From the NCBI GenBank assembly GCA_001899635.1, contig MKVQ01000048.1, forward strand, positions 310,001 through 374,000: a DNA stretch of 64,000 bases, given 5' to 3'. Position 1 is the stretch's first letter, and every line of letters begins with the position of its first letter. The notes below the pieces were generated by a model that saw nothing but the letters and a program-made list of their open reading frames with translations, ran no database searches and had not been told where the DNA came from. The translations under genes were made by a program, and so were the position numbers. The stretch is from Myxococcales bacterium 68-20 (GTDB taxonomy: Bacteria > Myxococcota_A > Polyangia > Polyangiales > Polyangiaceae). Shown in pieces: positions 35,984 to 44,425 of this stretch.

Positions 35984-36541
35984 ATGTCGCGTGCGACGAA
36001 CCCGTCGATGCGGAACGAGCTGGAGCAGCTCGAGCTCCTCGGCATCTTCCTCCAGTCGTTCGGCCATGCGTGCGTGAACCTGAAGCTGCTCCTCGGAGAT
36101 CAGGCCGACGCGCTGATCGGCTCGTCGCCGCAAGGTTGGTATCCCGCCACTCGCTTCCTCGAGGCGGTGTCCTCGATCGAGCGTCGCTTTCCGGATCCGG
36201 CACCGATCAAAGAGCGCCTCGGCGTCGAGATGATGAAGCTCTGGTACGAGCACGGCCCCGGCCGCAGCATCGTGAACCGCGGCGTCGACTTCCTCGTGTT
36301 CCAGACGGGGTCGAGCGGCTACCACAGCGTCGTGCGCGGCCCCGCGTCCGCGGTCGGTGAGTTCGCGCTCGAGACGCTCGACGAGCGCGCGGGCCGCGCG
36401 CAGGTGCGCAGCTCCACCGCCTTCGATCGCACGATCGAGCGTGGCGTGCTGATCGGCGGGCTGCAGCTCGCGGGGGACGTCGAATATGTCGACGTCGACA
36501 ACTCGGAAGATCCATCCGTCTACCGGATCCACTTCAAATGA
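35984..36541 (+). CDS. Possible sensor-domain protein paired with a kinase
   Basis: 185 residues from the ATG at 35984 (a GTG sits one codon upstream). It is a single soluble domain without signal or membrane segments. Sequence such as FLQSFGHACVNLKLLLGDQ, GWYPATRFLEAVSSIERRF and a beta-rich C-terminus VLIGGLQLAGDVEYVDVD recalls the DUF2378/heme-NO-binding-like group often seen in Myxococcota. That match is from memory and not firm. A single His (GHAC) could be functional. It overlaps the kinase start by 4 bp (ATGA), so it probably acts as its cytoplasmic input domain. Confidence 0.55.
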   Translation: MSRATNPSMRNELEQLELLGIFLQSFGHACVNLKLLLGDQADALIGSSPQGWYPATRFLEAVSSIERRFPDPAPIKERLGVEMMKLWYEHGPGRSIVNRGVDFLVFQTGSSGYHSVVRGPASAVGEFALETLDERAGRAQVRSSTAFDRTIERGVLIGGLQLAGDVEYVDVDNSEDPSVYRIHFK

Positions 36542-37923
36542 CCATGGACGGCACGAACGACGAAAAGGCGACGCTCGCATTGTCGGCCGATGCGCTCTTC
36601 TCGCAGGACGAGCCTCCTCCAGGAGCATCGCTCGAAGGCGAAGAGCTCTCACGCGCCTACTGGCGCATCCGTGGCCGAGAGCGCGATCTGGCGCGGCAGC
36701 AGGCGTTCTGGGCGTCGACGAACGAAGCGCTGTCGAAGGCCTACGACGAGCTCGAACGCAAGCGCGCCGAGCTCGATGCGACGCGGGACGAGCTCGTACG
36801 CCTCAACGCGGAGCTCGAGGCACGTGTCGCGGCGCAGGTGAACGAGATCGTCGCGCGAGCACGCGAGGTCGAGGTCCTGAACGCGCAGCTCCGTGTGCAG
36901 GTCCGTGAGCGTTCACGCGAGCTCGCCGGAGTGCTCGAGCGGCTCTCGGTGGCCGCCGGCAGCAATGCGCCGCTCGCGCCCGGCGTCGAGCTCGATGGTC
37001 GCGTCCGGATCGTGCGCGAGCTCGGACACGGCGGAATGGGCGCCGTCTTCCTCGCTCAGGATCTCGCGTCCGAGCAGCTCGTCGCGGTGAAGGTGATGCA
37101 CCCGCGCGCGGCGCCGACCCCTCAGCTGCTCCAGCGCTTCTTGAGCGAAGCGCGAGCCGCGGCGGCCGTCTCTCATCCGGCGGTCATCCGGAGCCTCGCG
37201 CTCGACCTGAGCCGGGACGGGCGCATCTACCAGATCCTCGAATACGTGCGGGGTCGGACGCTCGCCGCTCGACTCGACGACGGACGGGGCGATGCCGCGG
37301 AGGTCGCTCGCGTCGGTGCGATGATCGCCGACGCGCTCGCCGCGGCGCACGAGATCGGCGTCGTCCATCGCGACGTCAAACCCTCGAACATCCTGCTCTG
37401 TCGCGAGCCGCCGTCGGTGAAGATCTTCGACTTCGGGATCGCCAAGCTCCGCGACGAGGCCGACGTCGATCGCCCGCCCCCTGCCCTCACGGGCACCGGC
37501 GAGATCGTAGGTACGCCCGAGTACATCTCCCCGGAGCAAGCGTTCCACTCCGCATCGGTGGGCCCGCCGTCCGACGTGTACAGCTTCGGCGTCGTGCTGT
37601 TCGAGTGGCTCGCAGGGCGTCGTCCCTTCGAAGGGACGAACGTGACGAGCTACATCTTCATGCACACCACCGAGCAGGCGCCGCCGCTCCTGGCGCTCGC
37701 CCCCGCCACGCCTCCGGAGCTGGCCGCGCTCGTCGAGCGTTGCCTGGAGAAGACGCCGTATACGCGCCCCACCGCCGCCGAGCTCGGGCTGGCGCTCGCC
37801 GCGATCGCAGACGCGCTCGATGCACCGGCGGCCGAGACGCTGGTCGATCGGATCCTCACGGACGGCGACGGCGCACTCTCGACGGCCCCGACCGCGACCG
37901 GCCAGCGTCAGGCCGGCGGCTGA
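36538..37923 (+). CDS. Cytoplasmic coiled-coil Ser/Thr protein kinase
   Basis: 461 residues. Residues about 40-140 form a long coiled coil (DELERKRAELDATRDELV and similar heptads). The Hanks-type kinase domain spans about 155-420: GHGGMG loop, VAVKVM lysine, HRDVKPSN, DFGIAK and GTPEYISPEQ. No transmembrane helix, unlike the other two kinases here. It is translationally coupled to the upstream soluble domain gene. The coiled coil could dimerise it and relay that partner's signal. It lies between module copies 2 and 3. Confidence 0.87.
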   Translation: MTMDGTNDEKATLALSADALFSQDEPPPGASLEGEELSRAYWRIRGRERDLARQQAFWASTNEALSKAYDELERKRAELDATRDELVRLNAELEARVAAQVNEIVARAREVEVLNAQLRVQVRERSRELAGVLERLSVAAGSNAPLAPGVELDGRVRIVRELGHGGMGAVFLAQDLASEQLVAVKVMHPRAAPTPQLLQRFLSEARAAAAVSHPAVIRSLALDLSRDGRIYQILEYVRGRTLAARLDDGRGDAAEVARVGAMIADALAAAHEIGVVHRDVKPSNILLCREPPSVKIFDFGIAKLRDEADVDRPPPALTGTGEIVGTPEYISPEQAFHSASVGPPSDVYSFGVVLFEWLAGRRPFEGTNVTSYIFMHTTEQAPPLLALAPATPPELAALVERCLEKTPYTRPTAAELGLALAAIADALDAPAAETLVDRILTDGDGALSTAPTATGQRQAGG

Positions 37924-37949
37924 AGATCACCGGTCCATGTCCGATGGAT

Positions 37950-37966
37950 CTGGATCGGAGATCCAG
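37950..37966. terminator. Candidate terminator hairpin
   Basis: CTGGATC-GGA-GATCCAG, a perfect 7-3-7 hairpin between convergent stops at 37923 and 37999. No T-run. Confidence 0.38.
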
Positions 37967-37998
37967 TCCGACGCGGCCGGGCTTCGCCAGGCGTTCCA

Positions 37999-38808
37999 TC
38001 AGTGCGTCGGCAGACTCCGCGACGAGGAGGCGTCATCACGCGCGCTCGGCTTCGGAATGGCTTGAGAGCCCGCCGCGCTCCGCGCCTTCCTCGCCTGCCC
38101 GGGTTCAGCCGCCGTCGTGGCCGCCGCTCCACAGAGCCGCTTGATTCCCTCGAGAACGTTTTGGCATCTGTGCTCGATGCTCGAATTCATGCAATCTGCT
38201 TTCCGTTGCGCAGCCACGGCTTCGCATTGCGACGCAAGGGCATCCGGAATGCACTGCTCGCGACCGGCAGTACCTTCGACGCAGCCTTTGCATGCGGTGT
38301 TGATACAGAGCTCGAGATACTGGGTGGCCTTGCCGCACACCGACATATCGAACGAGCCGTAGCATGCACCGAAGTTGAAGAAGCCGTCCGTGCCGCGTTC
38401 ATTGAGCACCACGATCGGTCCCCAGCTCGAAGACTCCTTCGGGGTTACCACGCACGCCTTGCAGGTCTCGCTCGTTTCCTTCACGAAATCGAGGAGCGAT
38501 GAGGCTCCACGCTCGAGTCTCTCCTGGATCTTGGCGATCTCGGCCGGCGTGCAGGCGCTCTGACGGGCCGCCGGAGCCTTCCAACCGTACTCGCTCTCCA
38601 AGGCCTCCATGGTGATCGGGCCGCCCTGGGGTCCACATGCCTTGGCTTCGGAGTCCTTGCCGCCGTCGACCGGAGTGTCTTTGGCATCTTCTCCGCCATC
38701 AATGGCTGCAGATGTTGCCGGATCCGACGAACAACCGCCGACGCCCAGCGCGCCCCCGAATCCAGCCATCGTGAAGACGCTCGTAAAGGCAAGCAGCCTT
38801 CCGCTCAT
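37999..38808 (-). CDS. Cys-rich lipoprotein downstream of module copy 3
   Basis: 269 residues from the ATG at 38808 (GGAG 5 bp upstream). Lipobox GVGGC about residue 26, an Asp/Lys/Gly linker, then about 14 Cys in pairs: CKACVV, VCGKATQYLELCINTACKGC and RCQNVLEGIKRLCG. A basic Ser/Ala tail closes the protein. The middle part matches the lipoprotein at 60381-61136 (SWGPIVVLNE against TWAPIVEKDG, and LCINTACKGC against LCLSKACSKC), so they are paralogues. It starts 47 bp after the copy 3 IgGFc-domain gene on the same strand and may be the last gene of that operon. Confidence 0.68.
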   Translation of the reverse strand: MSGRLLAFTSVFTMAGFGGALGVGGCSSDPATSAAIDGGEDAKDTPVDGGKDSEAKACGPQGGPITMEALESEYGWKAPAARQSACTPAEIAKIQERLERGASSLLDFVKETSETCKACVVTPKESSSWGPIVVLNERGTDGFFNFGACYGSFDMSVCGKATQYLELCINTACKGCVEGTAGREQCIPDALASQCEAVAAQRKADCMNSSIEHRCQNVLEGIKRLCGAAATTAAEPGQARKARSAAGSQAIPKPSARDDASSSRSLPTH

Positions 38809-38855
38809 CGCGACTCCGATCCATGTTTTCAACACGTTGCACACTTCAATCCAGA

Positions 38856-40655
38856 TCAGTTCGGGACCGAGACTTTGACTTCGTTGACGGGCCGAAGGCC
38901 CATCCCGCCCGGATAGCCGTAGCTCGCGGTCTGACCAATGCCCCAGACGGTCACCGAGAACGGGCCGTCGCTCTTTGCCTCGTGGCGACCATAGCCACAG
39001 GAAGACGTCCCGAACGTCTGCGGCATGAACCCTTGGGTCAGCCGGAGGAAGACGTACTCATAGGCGCCCTCCGAGCCGAGCGGCTGCCACCCCGTGACTT
39101 CACCGGCGCACTCGACGGTGACGGGCCTGAAACCGGTCGCCGTCTTCTTCCGCACGAGCGTGAGGGACGTGTCGGGGTACGTGTAGTCGATGGAGAAGAC
39201 GTACCGATCGAGGAACTGATCGGACGGCACGATGTTCACGAAGTCCGGATCGCCGAGGACTTGCGTACCGTAGGCCAGCGAGCCGGTCATGAAGACCGCT
39301 GCATAGAATGGATGATCGTTATCTTGGCTTTTCACCGTCAGGAAGCGACTCGTCGTGAACTCGACGACTTCGCCAGCCGAAAGCCTCTCCGGCGCGCCGT
39401 CCGGCGTGAAAGGGTCGTACGTGAGCTTGGTGCCGTTCACCGCGCCTACGATGCGGTAGGGGACCGATTCGTAGGCGATGACAGAACCGCCTCCTCCGCT
39501 CCCGTCATCGAGTCGCGAGCGGTACGGCACGAGCGCATATTCACTGCCCCATTGTGCGAGCGGCGGAATCTGCTGATGGAGCGTGTCACAGAACCCGACA
39601 TCGTCGTTCGGCACCGTGGTGCATTGCGTGCCTCCGAACAAGCCAATCGGCTTCGTCGACTCGATGGGGCTGCCCGCCAGAGAAATGAACTGGGTGAACT
39701 GGAGCACCTCGCCGCGCGAGAGCTTCCAAGCTCGCGTCTGGCCGGCTCCGCCGCCGAGAAAGTCCGTTCCGTCCTCGACGTTGGCGACGGGGCGCATTCG
39801 CACCTCGGTATCGTCCTCCTGTGCCACGACCTGCAGAAAGGGCTTCTGGTTGACGGACTTGCCATGCCAACCGTCGACGGCCAGGTAGTTCGTCGTCCAT
39901 GCCGACGTGGGCAACAGCAACGTCGCCGATGGAATCCAGGTATCCGCACCCCCGTACGGGTAAATCGAGTACGCACTGACAGGCAGACTCGTGTTCAGGC
40001 GAAACGCCTGCGTGTATCCCGTGAATGCGGGAATCGGATTCTCATCGAACGCCGGGACGACGCCCTTGGGACACAGGCCCGCCGCGTCCGGGGCCGGCCC
40101 CTGCGACAGGACGACGATCGCGACTGCCCCCGGAGGGATCGGCCCCTCGAGCGGCTTATGGACGGTGCCGAGACCATCCTTCTCGGCCGTGTAGATCGAC
40201 TTCGAGATGTCGAGCGGTTGCGAGCCGAGCTCGGCGGTCACGGTCACGGGGAGGTCCCACGTGTTGGCAATGATCGCGGCGAAGCACTGATCGCTGCCGT
40301 AGAGGCGCTCGACCGGAGGGAGCGTGTAGAACGAGCAGCCTACAGAGCCTTTCGCGAGCTCGGCGCTACGGCAGGCGTCCTCGATGCACACCCCCTCGGC
40401 GCATCCGAGCCCCTTCTCGCACTCCTTCACGGTGACCGAGTCGTCACATCCACTCACGACTCGCTTGAGGTCGCGCGAGCATTTGACCGTCGAGCACGAG
40501 GGGTCTTCCGTCGCTCCGGCGTCCTGCGTGAATTCCTTGTGAGTATCGGGCGTGAAGCCGCTCCGGTCCGTCGAGCACGCGTTGGCGAGGAGCGCCGCGA
40601 GCAACGTCGCGCCACATGGCACCAGCGTACGAATCAGTCGATCCATCGTCCTCAT
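38856..40655 (-). CDS. IgGFc-binding-domain lipoprotein, copy 3
   Basis: 599 residues from the ATG at 40655 in an ATGA overlap with propeller B. Lipobox LLANAC about residue 27. Cys-rich segment CSTVKCSRDLKRVVSGC; core LAQWGSEYALVPYRSRLD; VKSQDNDHPFYAAVFMTG; DFVNIVPSDQFLDRYVFS; ending CGYGRHEAKS and VWGIGQTASYGYPGG. It is much closer to copy 1 than to copy 2 by eye. A predicted surface lipoprotein in the bacterial IgGFc-binding-domain group. Because copy 3 has no RCC1 gene, this gene directly follows propeller B. Confidence 0.82.
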   Translation of the reverse strand: MRTMDRLIRTLVPCGATLLAALLANACSTDRSGFTPDTHKEFTQDAGATEDPSCSTVKCSRDLKRVVSGCDDSVTVKECEKGLGCAEGVCIEDACRSAELAKGSVGCSFYTLPPVERLYGSDQCFAAIIANTWDLPVTVTAELGSQPLDISKSIYTAEKDGLGTVHKPLEGPIPPGAVAIVVLSQGPAPDAAGLCPKGVVPAFDENPIPAFTGYTQAFRLNTSLPVSAYSIYPYGGADTWIPSATLLLPTSAWTTNYLAVDGWHGKSVNQKPFLQVVAQEDDTEVRMRPVANVEDGTDFLGGGAGQTRAWKLSRGEVLQFTQFISLAGSPIESTKPIGLFGGTQCTTVPNDDVGFCDTLHQQIPPLAQWGSEYALVPYRSRLDDGSGGGGSVIAYESVPYRIVGAVNGTKLTYDPFTPDGAPERLSAGEVVEFTTSRFLTVKSQDNDHPFYAAVFMTGSLAYGTQVLGDPDFVNIVPSDQFLDRYVFSIDYTYPDTSLTLVRKKTATGFRPVTVECAGEVTGWQPLGSEGAYEYVFLRLTQGFMPQTFGTSSCGYGRHEAKSDGPFSVTVWGIGQTASYGYPGGMGLRPVNEVKVSVPN

Positions 40656-41905
40656 GGCCTGCTCGTTGGCTGCTTGCGAATCGCGACCCCCTGCCCGACC
40701 ACCCACATTTGACTCGCGTCTCCGGCTGGTGCCCAGGCGTCCCAGAAAACGTTTTCGAGTGGAACGTTCTCGATCGAAACGGCGGCGAGGTCCCAGCGCG
40801 TGCCGTCGAAGTGGCAGAGTCGTCCGAACTCTCCGTAGGTCCAGACGTCGTTCGGCGCGAACGCGAGGACGCCGTTGTGGACCTCCGATCCGCACGACCA
40901 GTGACCCGGAATGCGCCAGCTGAAGGCGTCGTTCCACTCGTACGGCTCCGAGCTGTCGGCTCGGCGCCCCCAATACAGGTACGGGGCGCCTCCCCCGTAC
41001 TTGCCGAACCAGAGGATGTTGTTCGGATCTGCCGTGAAGCCGCCGTAAACGGCGTTCTCGAAGAAGTAATCGAACGAGGTGTCCTCGATGAACGCGGGGA
41101 TGCCGTCGCCATCGGGCGCTCGGTGCCAGATGACGGGCGTGGCCTGCCCCCATGAGCCCCTGGTGGAGCCTACGGTCCAGATGTCGGTCGGGCTGTTGCC
41201 CCAGATCTTCACGAGCTTGCCGACGACCTTGGTCGAGACGGGATCGACGGTCCATCCGGACGCCGTTGGATCTCCAGGCGGTCCGGCGTAGTGAAACACG
41301 CGGCTCTTGGTCCCGTCGTTTCCGACGGCCCAGAAGTCGTTCGCGGCGCTTCCCCAGACGGAGAGCACGGGCATGTTTCCATCGGTCGTGAACTTCGTCC
41401 ACGAGAGTGTGGCGGAGGTCGTGCCGGTTCCGTGGAAGAGACCGTTCGTCCCGCCAACCCAGATGTCCGTCGGCCCACTGCCCCAGATCGTGAAGAGCTT
41501 GCCGGGGTCGGTATAGACCGTCGACCACTTCGCCCCATCCCAGCGAAGAATGTTGCCTTGTTCACTCACCGTCCACACGACGCCGGTGCCGTCACCCCAC
41601 ACGGCGCGGAGCGTCTGCTCCCGCGGGACCTCGGTGTGGCACCAACCATGGACCGTGCAAAGGCTCTTCGGGCCGTCGTCTCCGGCATCTCGAAGGCTGG
41701 AGCCATCGCCATCCGCCCCGCCGTCGTCCATCGGAGAAGGCGAGTCCGTCGAGCCTGCGTCGGCATCGCCGGCGTCACCGGTTTCGTTCACCGGATCCGG
41801 TCCGTCGTTCTCGACGGTGGCATCGGCGCAAGCGACCGCCGCGCCACATATCGCGGCAAGAGCAAACACCGCGGTCGTCCGTTTGTCTCTGACGAAGAGA
41901 TTCAT
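40652..41905 (-). CDS. Propeller lipoprotein B, copy 3
   Basis: 417 residues from the ATG at 41905 (ATGA overlap). Lipobox GAAVAC about residue 26. A long acidic linker (Asp/Gly/Ser), then CTVHGWCHTEVPREQTLR, the B-type motif. Blades: VWGDGTGVVWTVS, IWGSGPTDIWVGG, VWGSAANDFWAVG, IWGNSPTDIWTVG, LAFAPNDVWTYG and SQMWVVGQGVAIRK. The last blade matches copy 1's WAVGKGIALHR. Directly followed by the IgGFc-domain gene because RCC1 is absent. Confidence 0.75.
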   Translation of the reverse strand: MNLFVRDKRTTAVFALAAICGAAVACADATVENDGPDPVNETGDAGDADAGSTDSPSPMDDGGADGDGSSLRDAGDDGPKSLCTVHGWCHTEVPREQTLRAVWGDGTGVVWTVSEQGNILRWDGAKWSTVYTDPGKLFTIWGSGPTDIWVGGTNGLFHGTGTTSATLSWTKFTTDGNMPVLSVWGSAANDFWAVGNDGTKSRVFHYAGPPGDPTASGWTVDPVSTKVVGKLVKIWGNSPTDIWTVGSTRGSWGQATPVIWHRAPDGDGIPAFIEDTSFDYFFENAVYGGFTADPNNILWFGKYGGGAPYLYWGRRADSSEPYEWNDAFSWRIPGHWSCGSEVHNGVLAFAPNDVWTYGEFGRLCHFDGTRWDLAAVSIENVPLENVFWDAWAPAGDASQMWVVGQGVAIRKQPTSRP

Positions 41906-43140
41906 TTCTTCGCTCCCGTGAAGTGCAGGACGATGCCTTCCCCGACGACCCACACGTCGTCCTCGGCGCTGCCCCAGACGCCGTAGAGATGCGGCTTGCG
42001 ACCGACGGGCAACGATGCCGTCGAGCGTTGCCAGCTCGTGCCGTCGAAGTGGAGAATGGTTCCGTAATCACCAACCGCCCAGACGTCGTTCGGAGCGCTG
42101 CCCCACACGGCGTGGAGGTCCTCCGTCGTTCCCGCCGCTACGACCTCCGCTTGGGTGGCTTCATCGCGATACCGACGCACGGTGCCACGCCGTCCGACTG
42201 CCCAGACGTCGTCCTTGCTGCTGCCCCACACCGCGCGCAGGTCCTCCGTGGATTGACTGTCGACGTCGGTCCAAACCGGCGCCGCAGCCGCGGCATCTCC
42301 GACTCCGCCGTCGCCGGGCTGAGGCTCGACCGTGCGGAACGCCTTTCCCTTCTGGCCCACCGACCAGATGTTGGTCGGACTCGTTCCCCAGACCCTGGCC
42401 ATGACGGTGCACGACGGGCACGGCGAGATGGCCTGCCATTTGGTCCCGCCGTCCGCGACGCTCCCTCGGTACTGTGTCGCCGCCCTACTCTGCCCCGGGA
42501 TCCTGAGCGATTCGCCCGTGATCCAGACCTGGTCCGGCGACGGACTCCACACGCTGGAGAGCAACTTCTCTTCCGCACCCGAATACGGAACAATCGGCAC
42601 CGACTCCCAGTGGGCAGTACCATTGACGAGCCCGGGGCCGTGATAAAGCGTCCCATAAGTGCCGACGATCCACACATCGTCGGGCCCGCTTCCGCCCACG
42701 GAGAAGAGCGTGCGTGTCGTGGGCAGGGACGAATCCTTCCACTCGGTTCCGTCGAAGTGGATGACGGCTCCGCCGGAGCCTACTGCCCAAACGTCGTTCT
42801 TGCCGGTTCCCCAGACTGACGTAAAAGCTCGCCGTGTATCCGCTGGATTCTGCACTGGACACCAGTCGACCCCCTCGCACGTCGGCGGCGCGCAAAGCGA
42901 AGAGTCGATGGCGCCGCATCCGGCGTCCACGTCGGCATCCGACTCGGACTCCTGCGCGCCCGTGTCCGCCACCTCGATGAGATGAGCGTCGGGCTCATCG
43001 GTCTGCGGAGGCTCGCCGCTGGACTCCGCGCAGGCAACCGCAAGCGAAGTCCCCGCGACAGTGGCCAGTGTCGCTGCGAGCATCGCACGCGAAGCGCTCA
43101 CGGATCGAACCTTGTTCGACATCTCTCGTTCGTCGGCCAT
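41902..43140 (-). CDS. Propeller lipoprotein A, copy 3
   Basis: 412 residues. The ATG at 43140 is preferred because GGAGG lies about 9 bp before it and it overlaps the previous stop as TAATG; an ATG at 43122 is the alternative. Lipobox SLAVAC; A-type motif CEGVDWCPVQNP; blades VWGTGKNDVWAVG, VGGSGPDDVWIVG, VWGTSPTNIWSVG, VWGSSKDDVWAVG, VWGSAPNDVWAVG and VWGSAEDDVWVVG. This is the most regular propeller of the six in the window. Ligand unknown. Confidence 0.78.
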   Translation of the reverse strand: MADEREMSNKVRSVSASRAMLAATLATVAGTSLAVACAESSGEPPQTDEPDAHLIEVADTGAQESESDADVDAGCGAIDSSLCAPPTCEGVDWCPVQNPADTRRAFTSVWGTGKNDVWAVGSGGAVIHFDGTEWKDSSLPTTRTLFSVGGSGPDDVWIVGTYGTLYHGPGLVNGTAHWESVPIVPYSGAEEKLLSSVWSPSPDQVWITGESLRIPGQSRAATQYRGSVADGGTKWQAISPCPSCTVMARVWGTSPTNIWSVGQKGKAFRTVEPQPGDGGVGDAAAAAPVWTDVDSQSTEDLRAVWGSSKDDVWAVGRRGTVRRYRDEATQAEVVAAGTTEDLHAVWGSAPNDVWAVGDYGTILHFDGTSWQRSTASLPVGRKPHLYGVWGSAEDDVWVVGEGIVLHFTGAKK

Positions 43141-44357
43141 TAGTGCGGACCTCCGCCGGCGTCACATTCGACCATCAGACACGATCCATTGATGCATGGC
43201 TGTCCTGCATCCGCTTCACATGCTTGGCCGCACGCTCCGCAATTTCTCATGTCCGAAAGCAAATCGATCTCGCAGCCATCGGCCCAGCTACCGTTGCAGT
43301 CAGCCCTGTTCGGGGGACACTCGAGCCCACAAATTCCGCTTCGGCAGACGGCATTGGCGTTCGGAGCGGTCGGACACGCATGGCCGCAAGCGCCACAGTT
43401 CTTCGGATCGTTGGCGACGTCGATACACTCGATGTCTCCATCTGGATTGGCGAGATCGCCGCAAGCCGTCTCGCCGGGCCCGCACACGCATTGGGGCGGA
43501 GCACCCAGGATCGACCGGCAGTACTGGCCCGGCGCGCACTTGTTCCCGCACCGCCCGCAGTTATTCGAGTCGTGATAGACGTCGGTCTCGCAGCCGTCGG
43601 TCGAGTCGCAGCCGAACTTCAGGTCGCCGTTGCAATCTTTGTAGATGATGGACGAACAGACGAACTGGCCACATTGACCCTGCGAGCACCATTGCATGGT
43701 GTTCGGAGGAAGCTCCTTTGGCTCACATGGTTCCGAGACCCACTGACACGCGTTCCCGCATGCTCCGCAGTTGTCGTTGTCTTTCGAGATGTCGACGCAA
43801 TTGCCGTCGCAGTTGACGGTGCCGGACGGACAGCCGCATGTGCCGTTGTTGCAAGGGACGCCATCTGGGCACTTGTTGCCACAAAGGCCGCAATTGTTCG
43901 TGTCGCTCCCCACGTCCGATTCGCAGCCATCATCGACGAGCCCGTTACAGTCTTGTAGGCGCGCCGACATGCAAAAAGGCTGGCACCTGCCATTCGTGCA
44001 TTGGGTGGCGAGCTGGACGATCGGATATTCCTTGCACTTGTTGCCGCATTCACCGCAATTGTCATTGTCACTGAGGAGGTCAACGTTGCACCGCGCGGTC
44101 GAACCGTCGCCACATGTCGCACGTGGCCAGGTGCACTCGGTGCCAATGCACTCCTTCAATGTCTCGGGCAGAGTTGCGGTTGCGTCTGCGTCTCCGGCAT
44201 CGTCCGCGGGCGACGGAAGGAAGCCACTCGAGCTCGCCCCCGAATCCGTCCCCGCCTCGTCGAGGCCAGGCCCGAGCGACACGTTCGTCGCGCACGCTTG
44301 CAAGGCAAAGCCCACGACGGTCAACGCGCAGGTGAGTCCAAGGAGTCGAGTTTTCAC
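43140..44357 (-). CDS. Cys-rich CGxCG-repeat lipoprotein, copy 3
   Basis: 405 residues from the GTG at 44357, which has GGAG upstream and begins a compact signal peptide (lipobox FALQAC). A GTG at 44429, overlapping the anti-sigma-like stop as GTGA, is an alternative that would add 24 residues. Cys units: DNCGECGNKC, NNCGLCGNKC, DNCGACGNAC, NNCGRCGNKC, KNCGACGHAC and RNCGACGQAC, interleaved with DCNGLVDDGCESD-type segments. C-terminus GQPCINGSCLMVECD as in copy 1. Confidence 0.78.
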   Translation of the reverse strand: MKTRLLGLTCALTVVGFALQACATNVSLGPGLDEAGTDSGASSSGFLPSPADDAGDADATATLPETLKECIGTECTWPRATCGDGSTARCNVDLLSDNDNCGECGNKCKEYPIVQLATQCTNGRCQPFCMSARLQDCNGLVDDGCESDVGSDTNNCGLCGNKCPDGVPCNNGTCGCPSGTVNCDGNCVDISKDNDNCGACGNACQWVSEPCEPKELPPNTMQWCSQGQCGQFVCSSIIYKDCNGDLKFGCDSTDGCETDVYHDSNNCGRCGNKCAPGQYCRSILGAPPQCVCGPGETACGDLANPDGDIECIDVANDPKNCGACGHACPTAPNANAVCRSGICGLECPPNRADCNGSWADGCEIDLLSDMRNCGACGQACEADAGQPCINGSCLMVECDAGGGPH

Positions 44358-44425
44358 GACTTGAAGGCTCCTTCGGTGCGATTCGGACGACGCGTGTCGG
44401 CCGATTTGACGCGAGTGAATGTCGT

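Noticed and set aside
38856-41528. 890-residue version of the copy 3 IgGFc-domain protein
   Set aside because: The extra N-terminus is out-of-frame propeller B sequence, and the ATG at 40655 gives a proper lipoprotein signal in an ATGA overlap.
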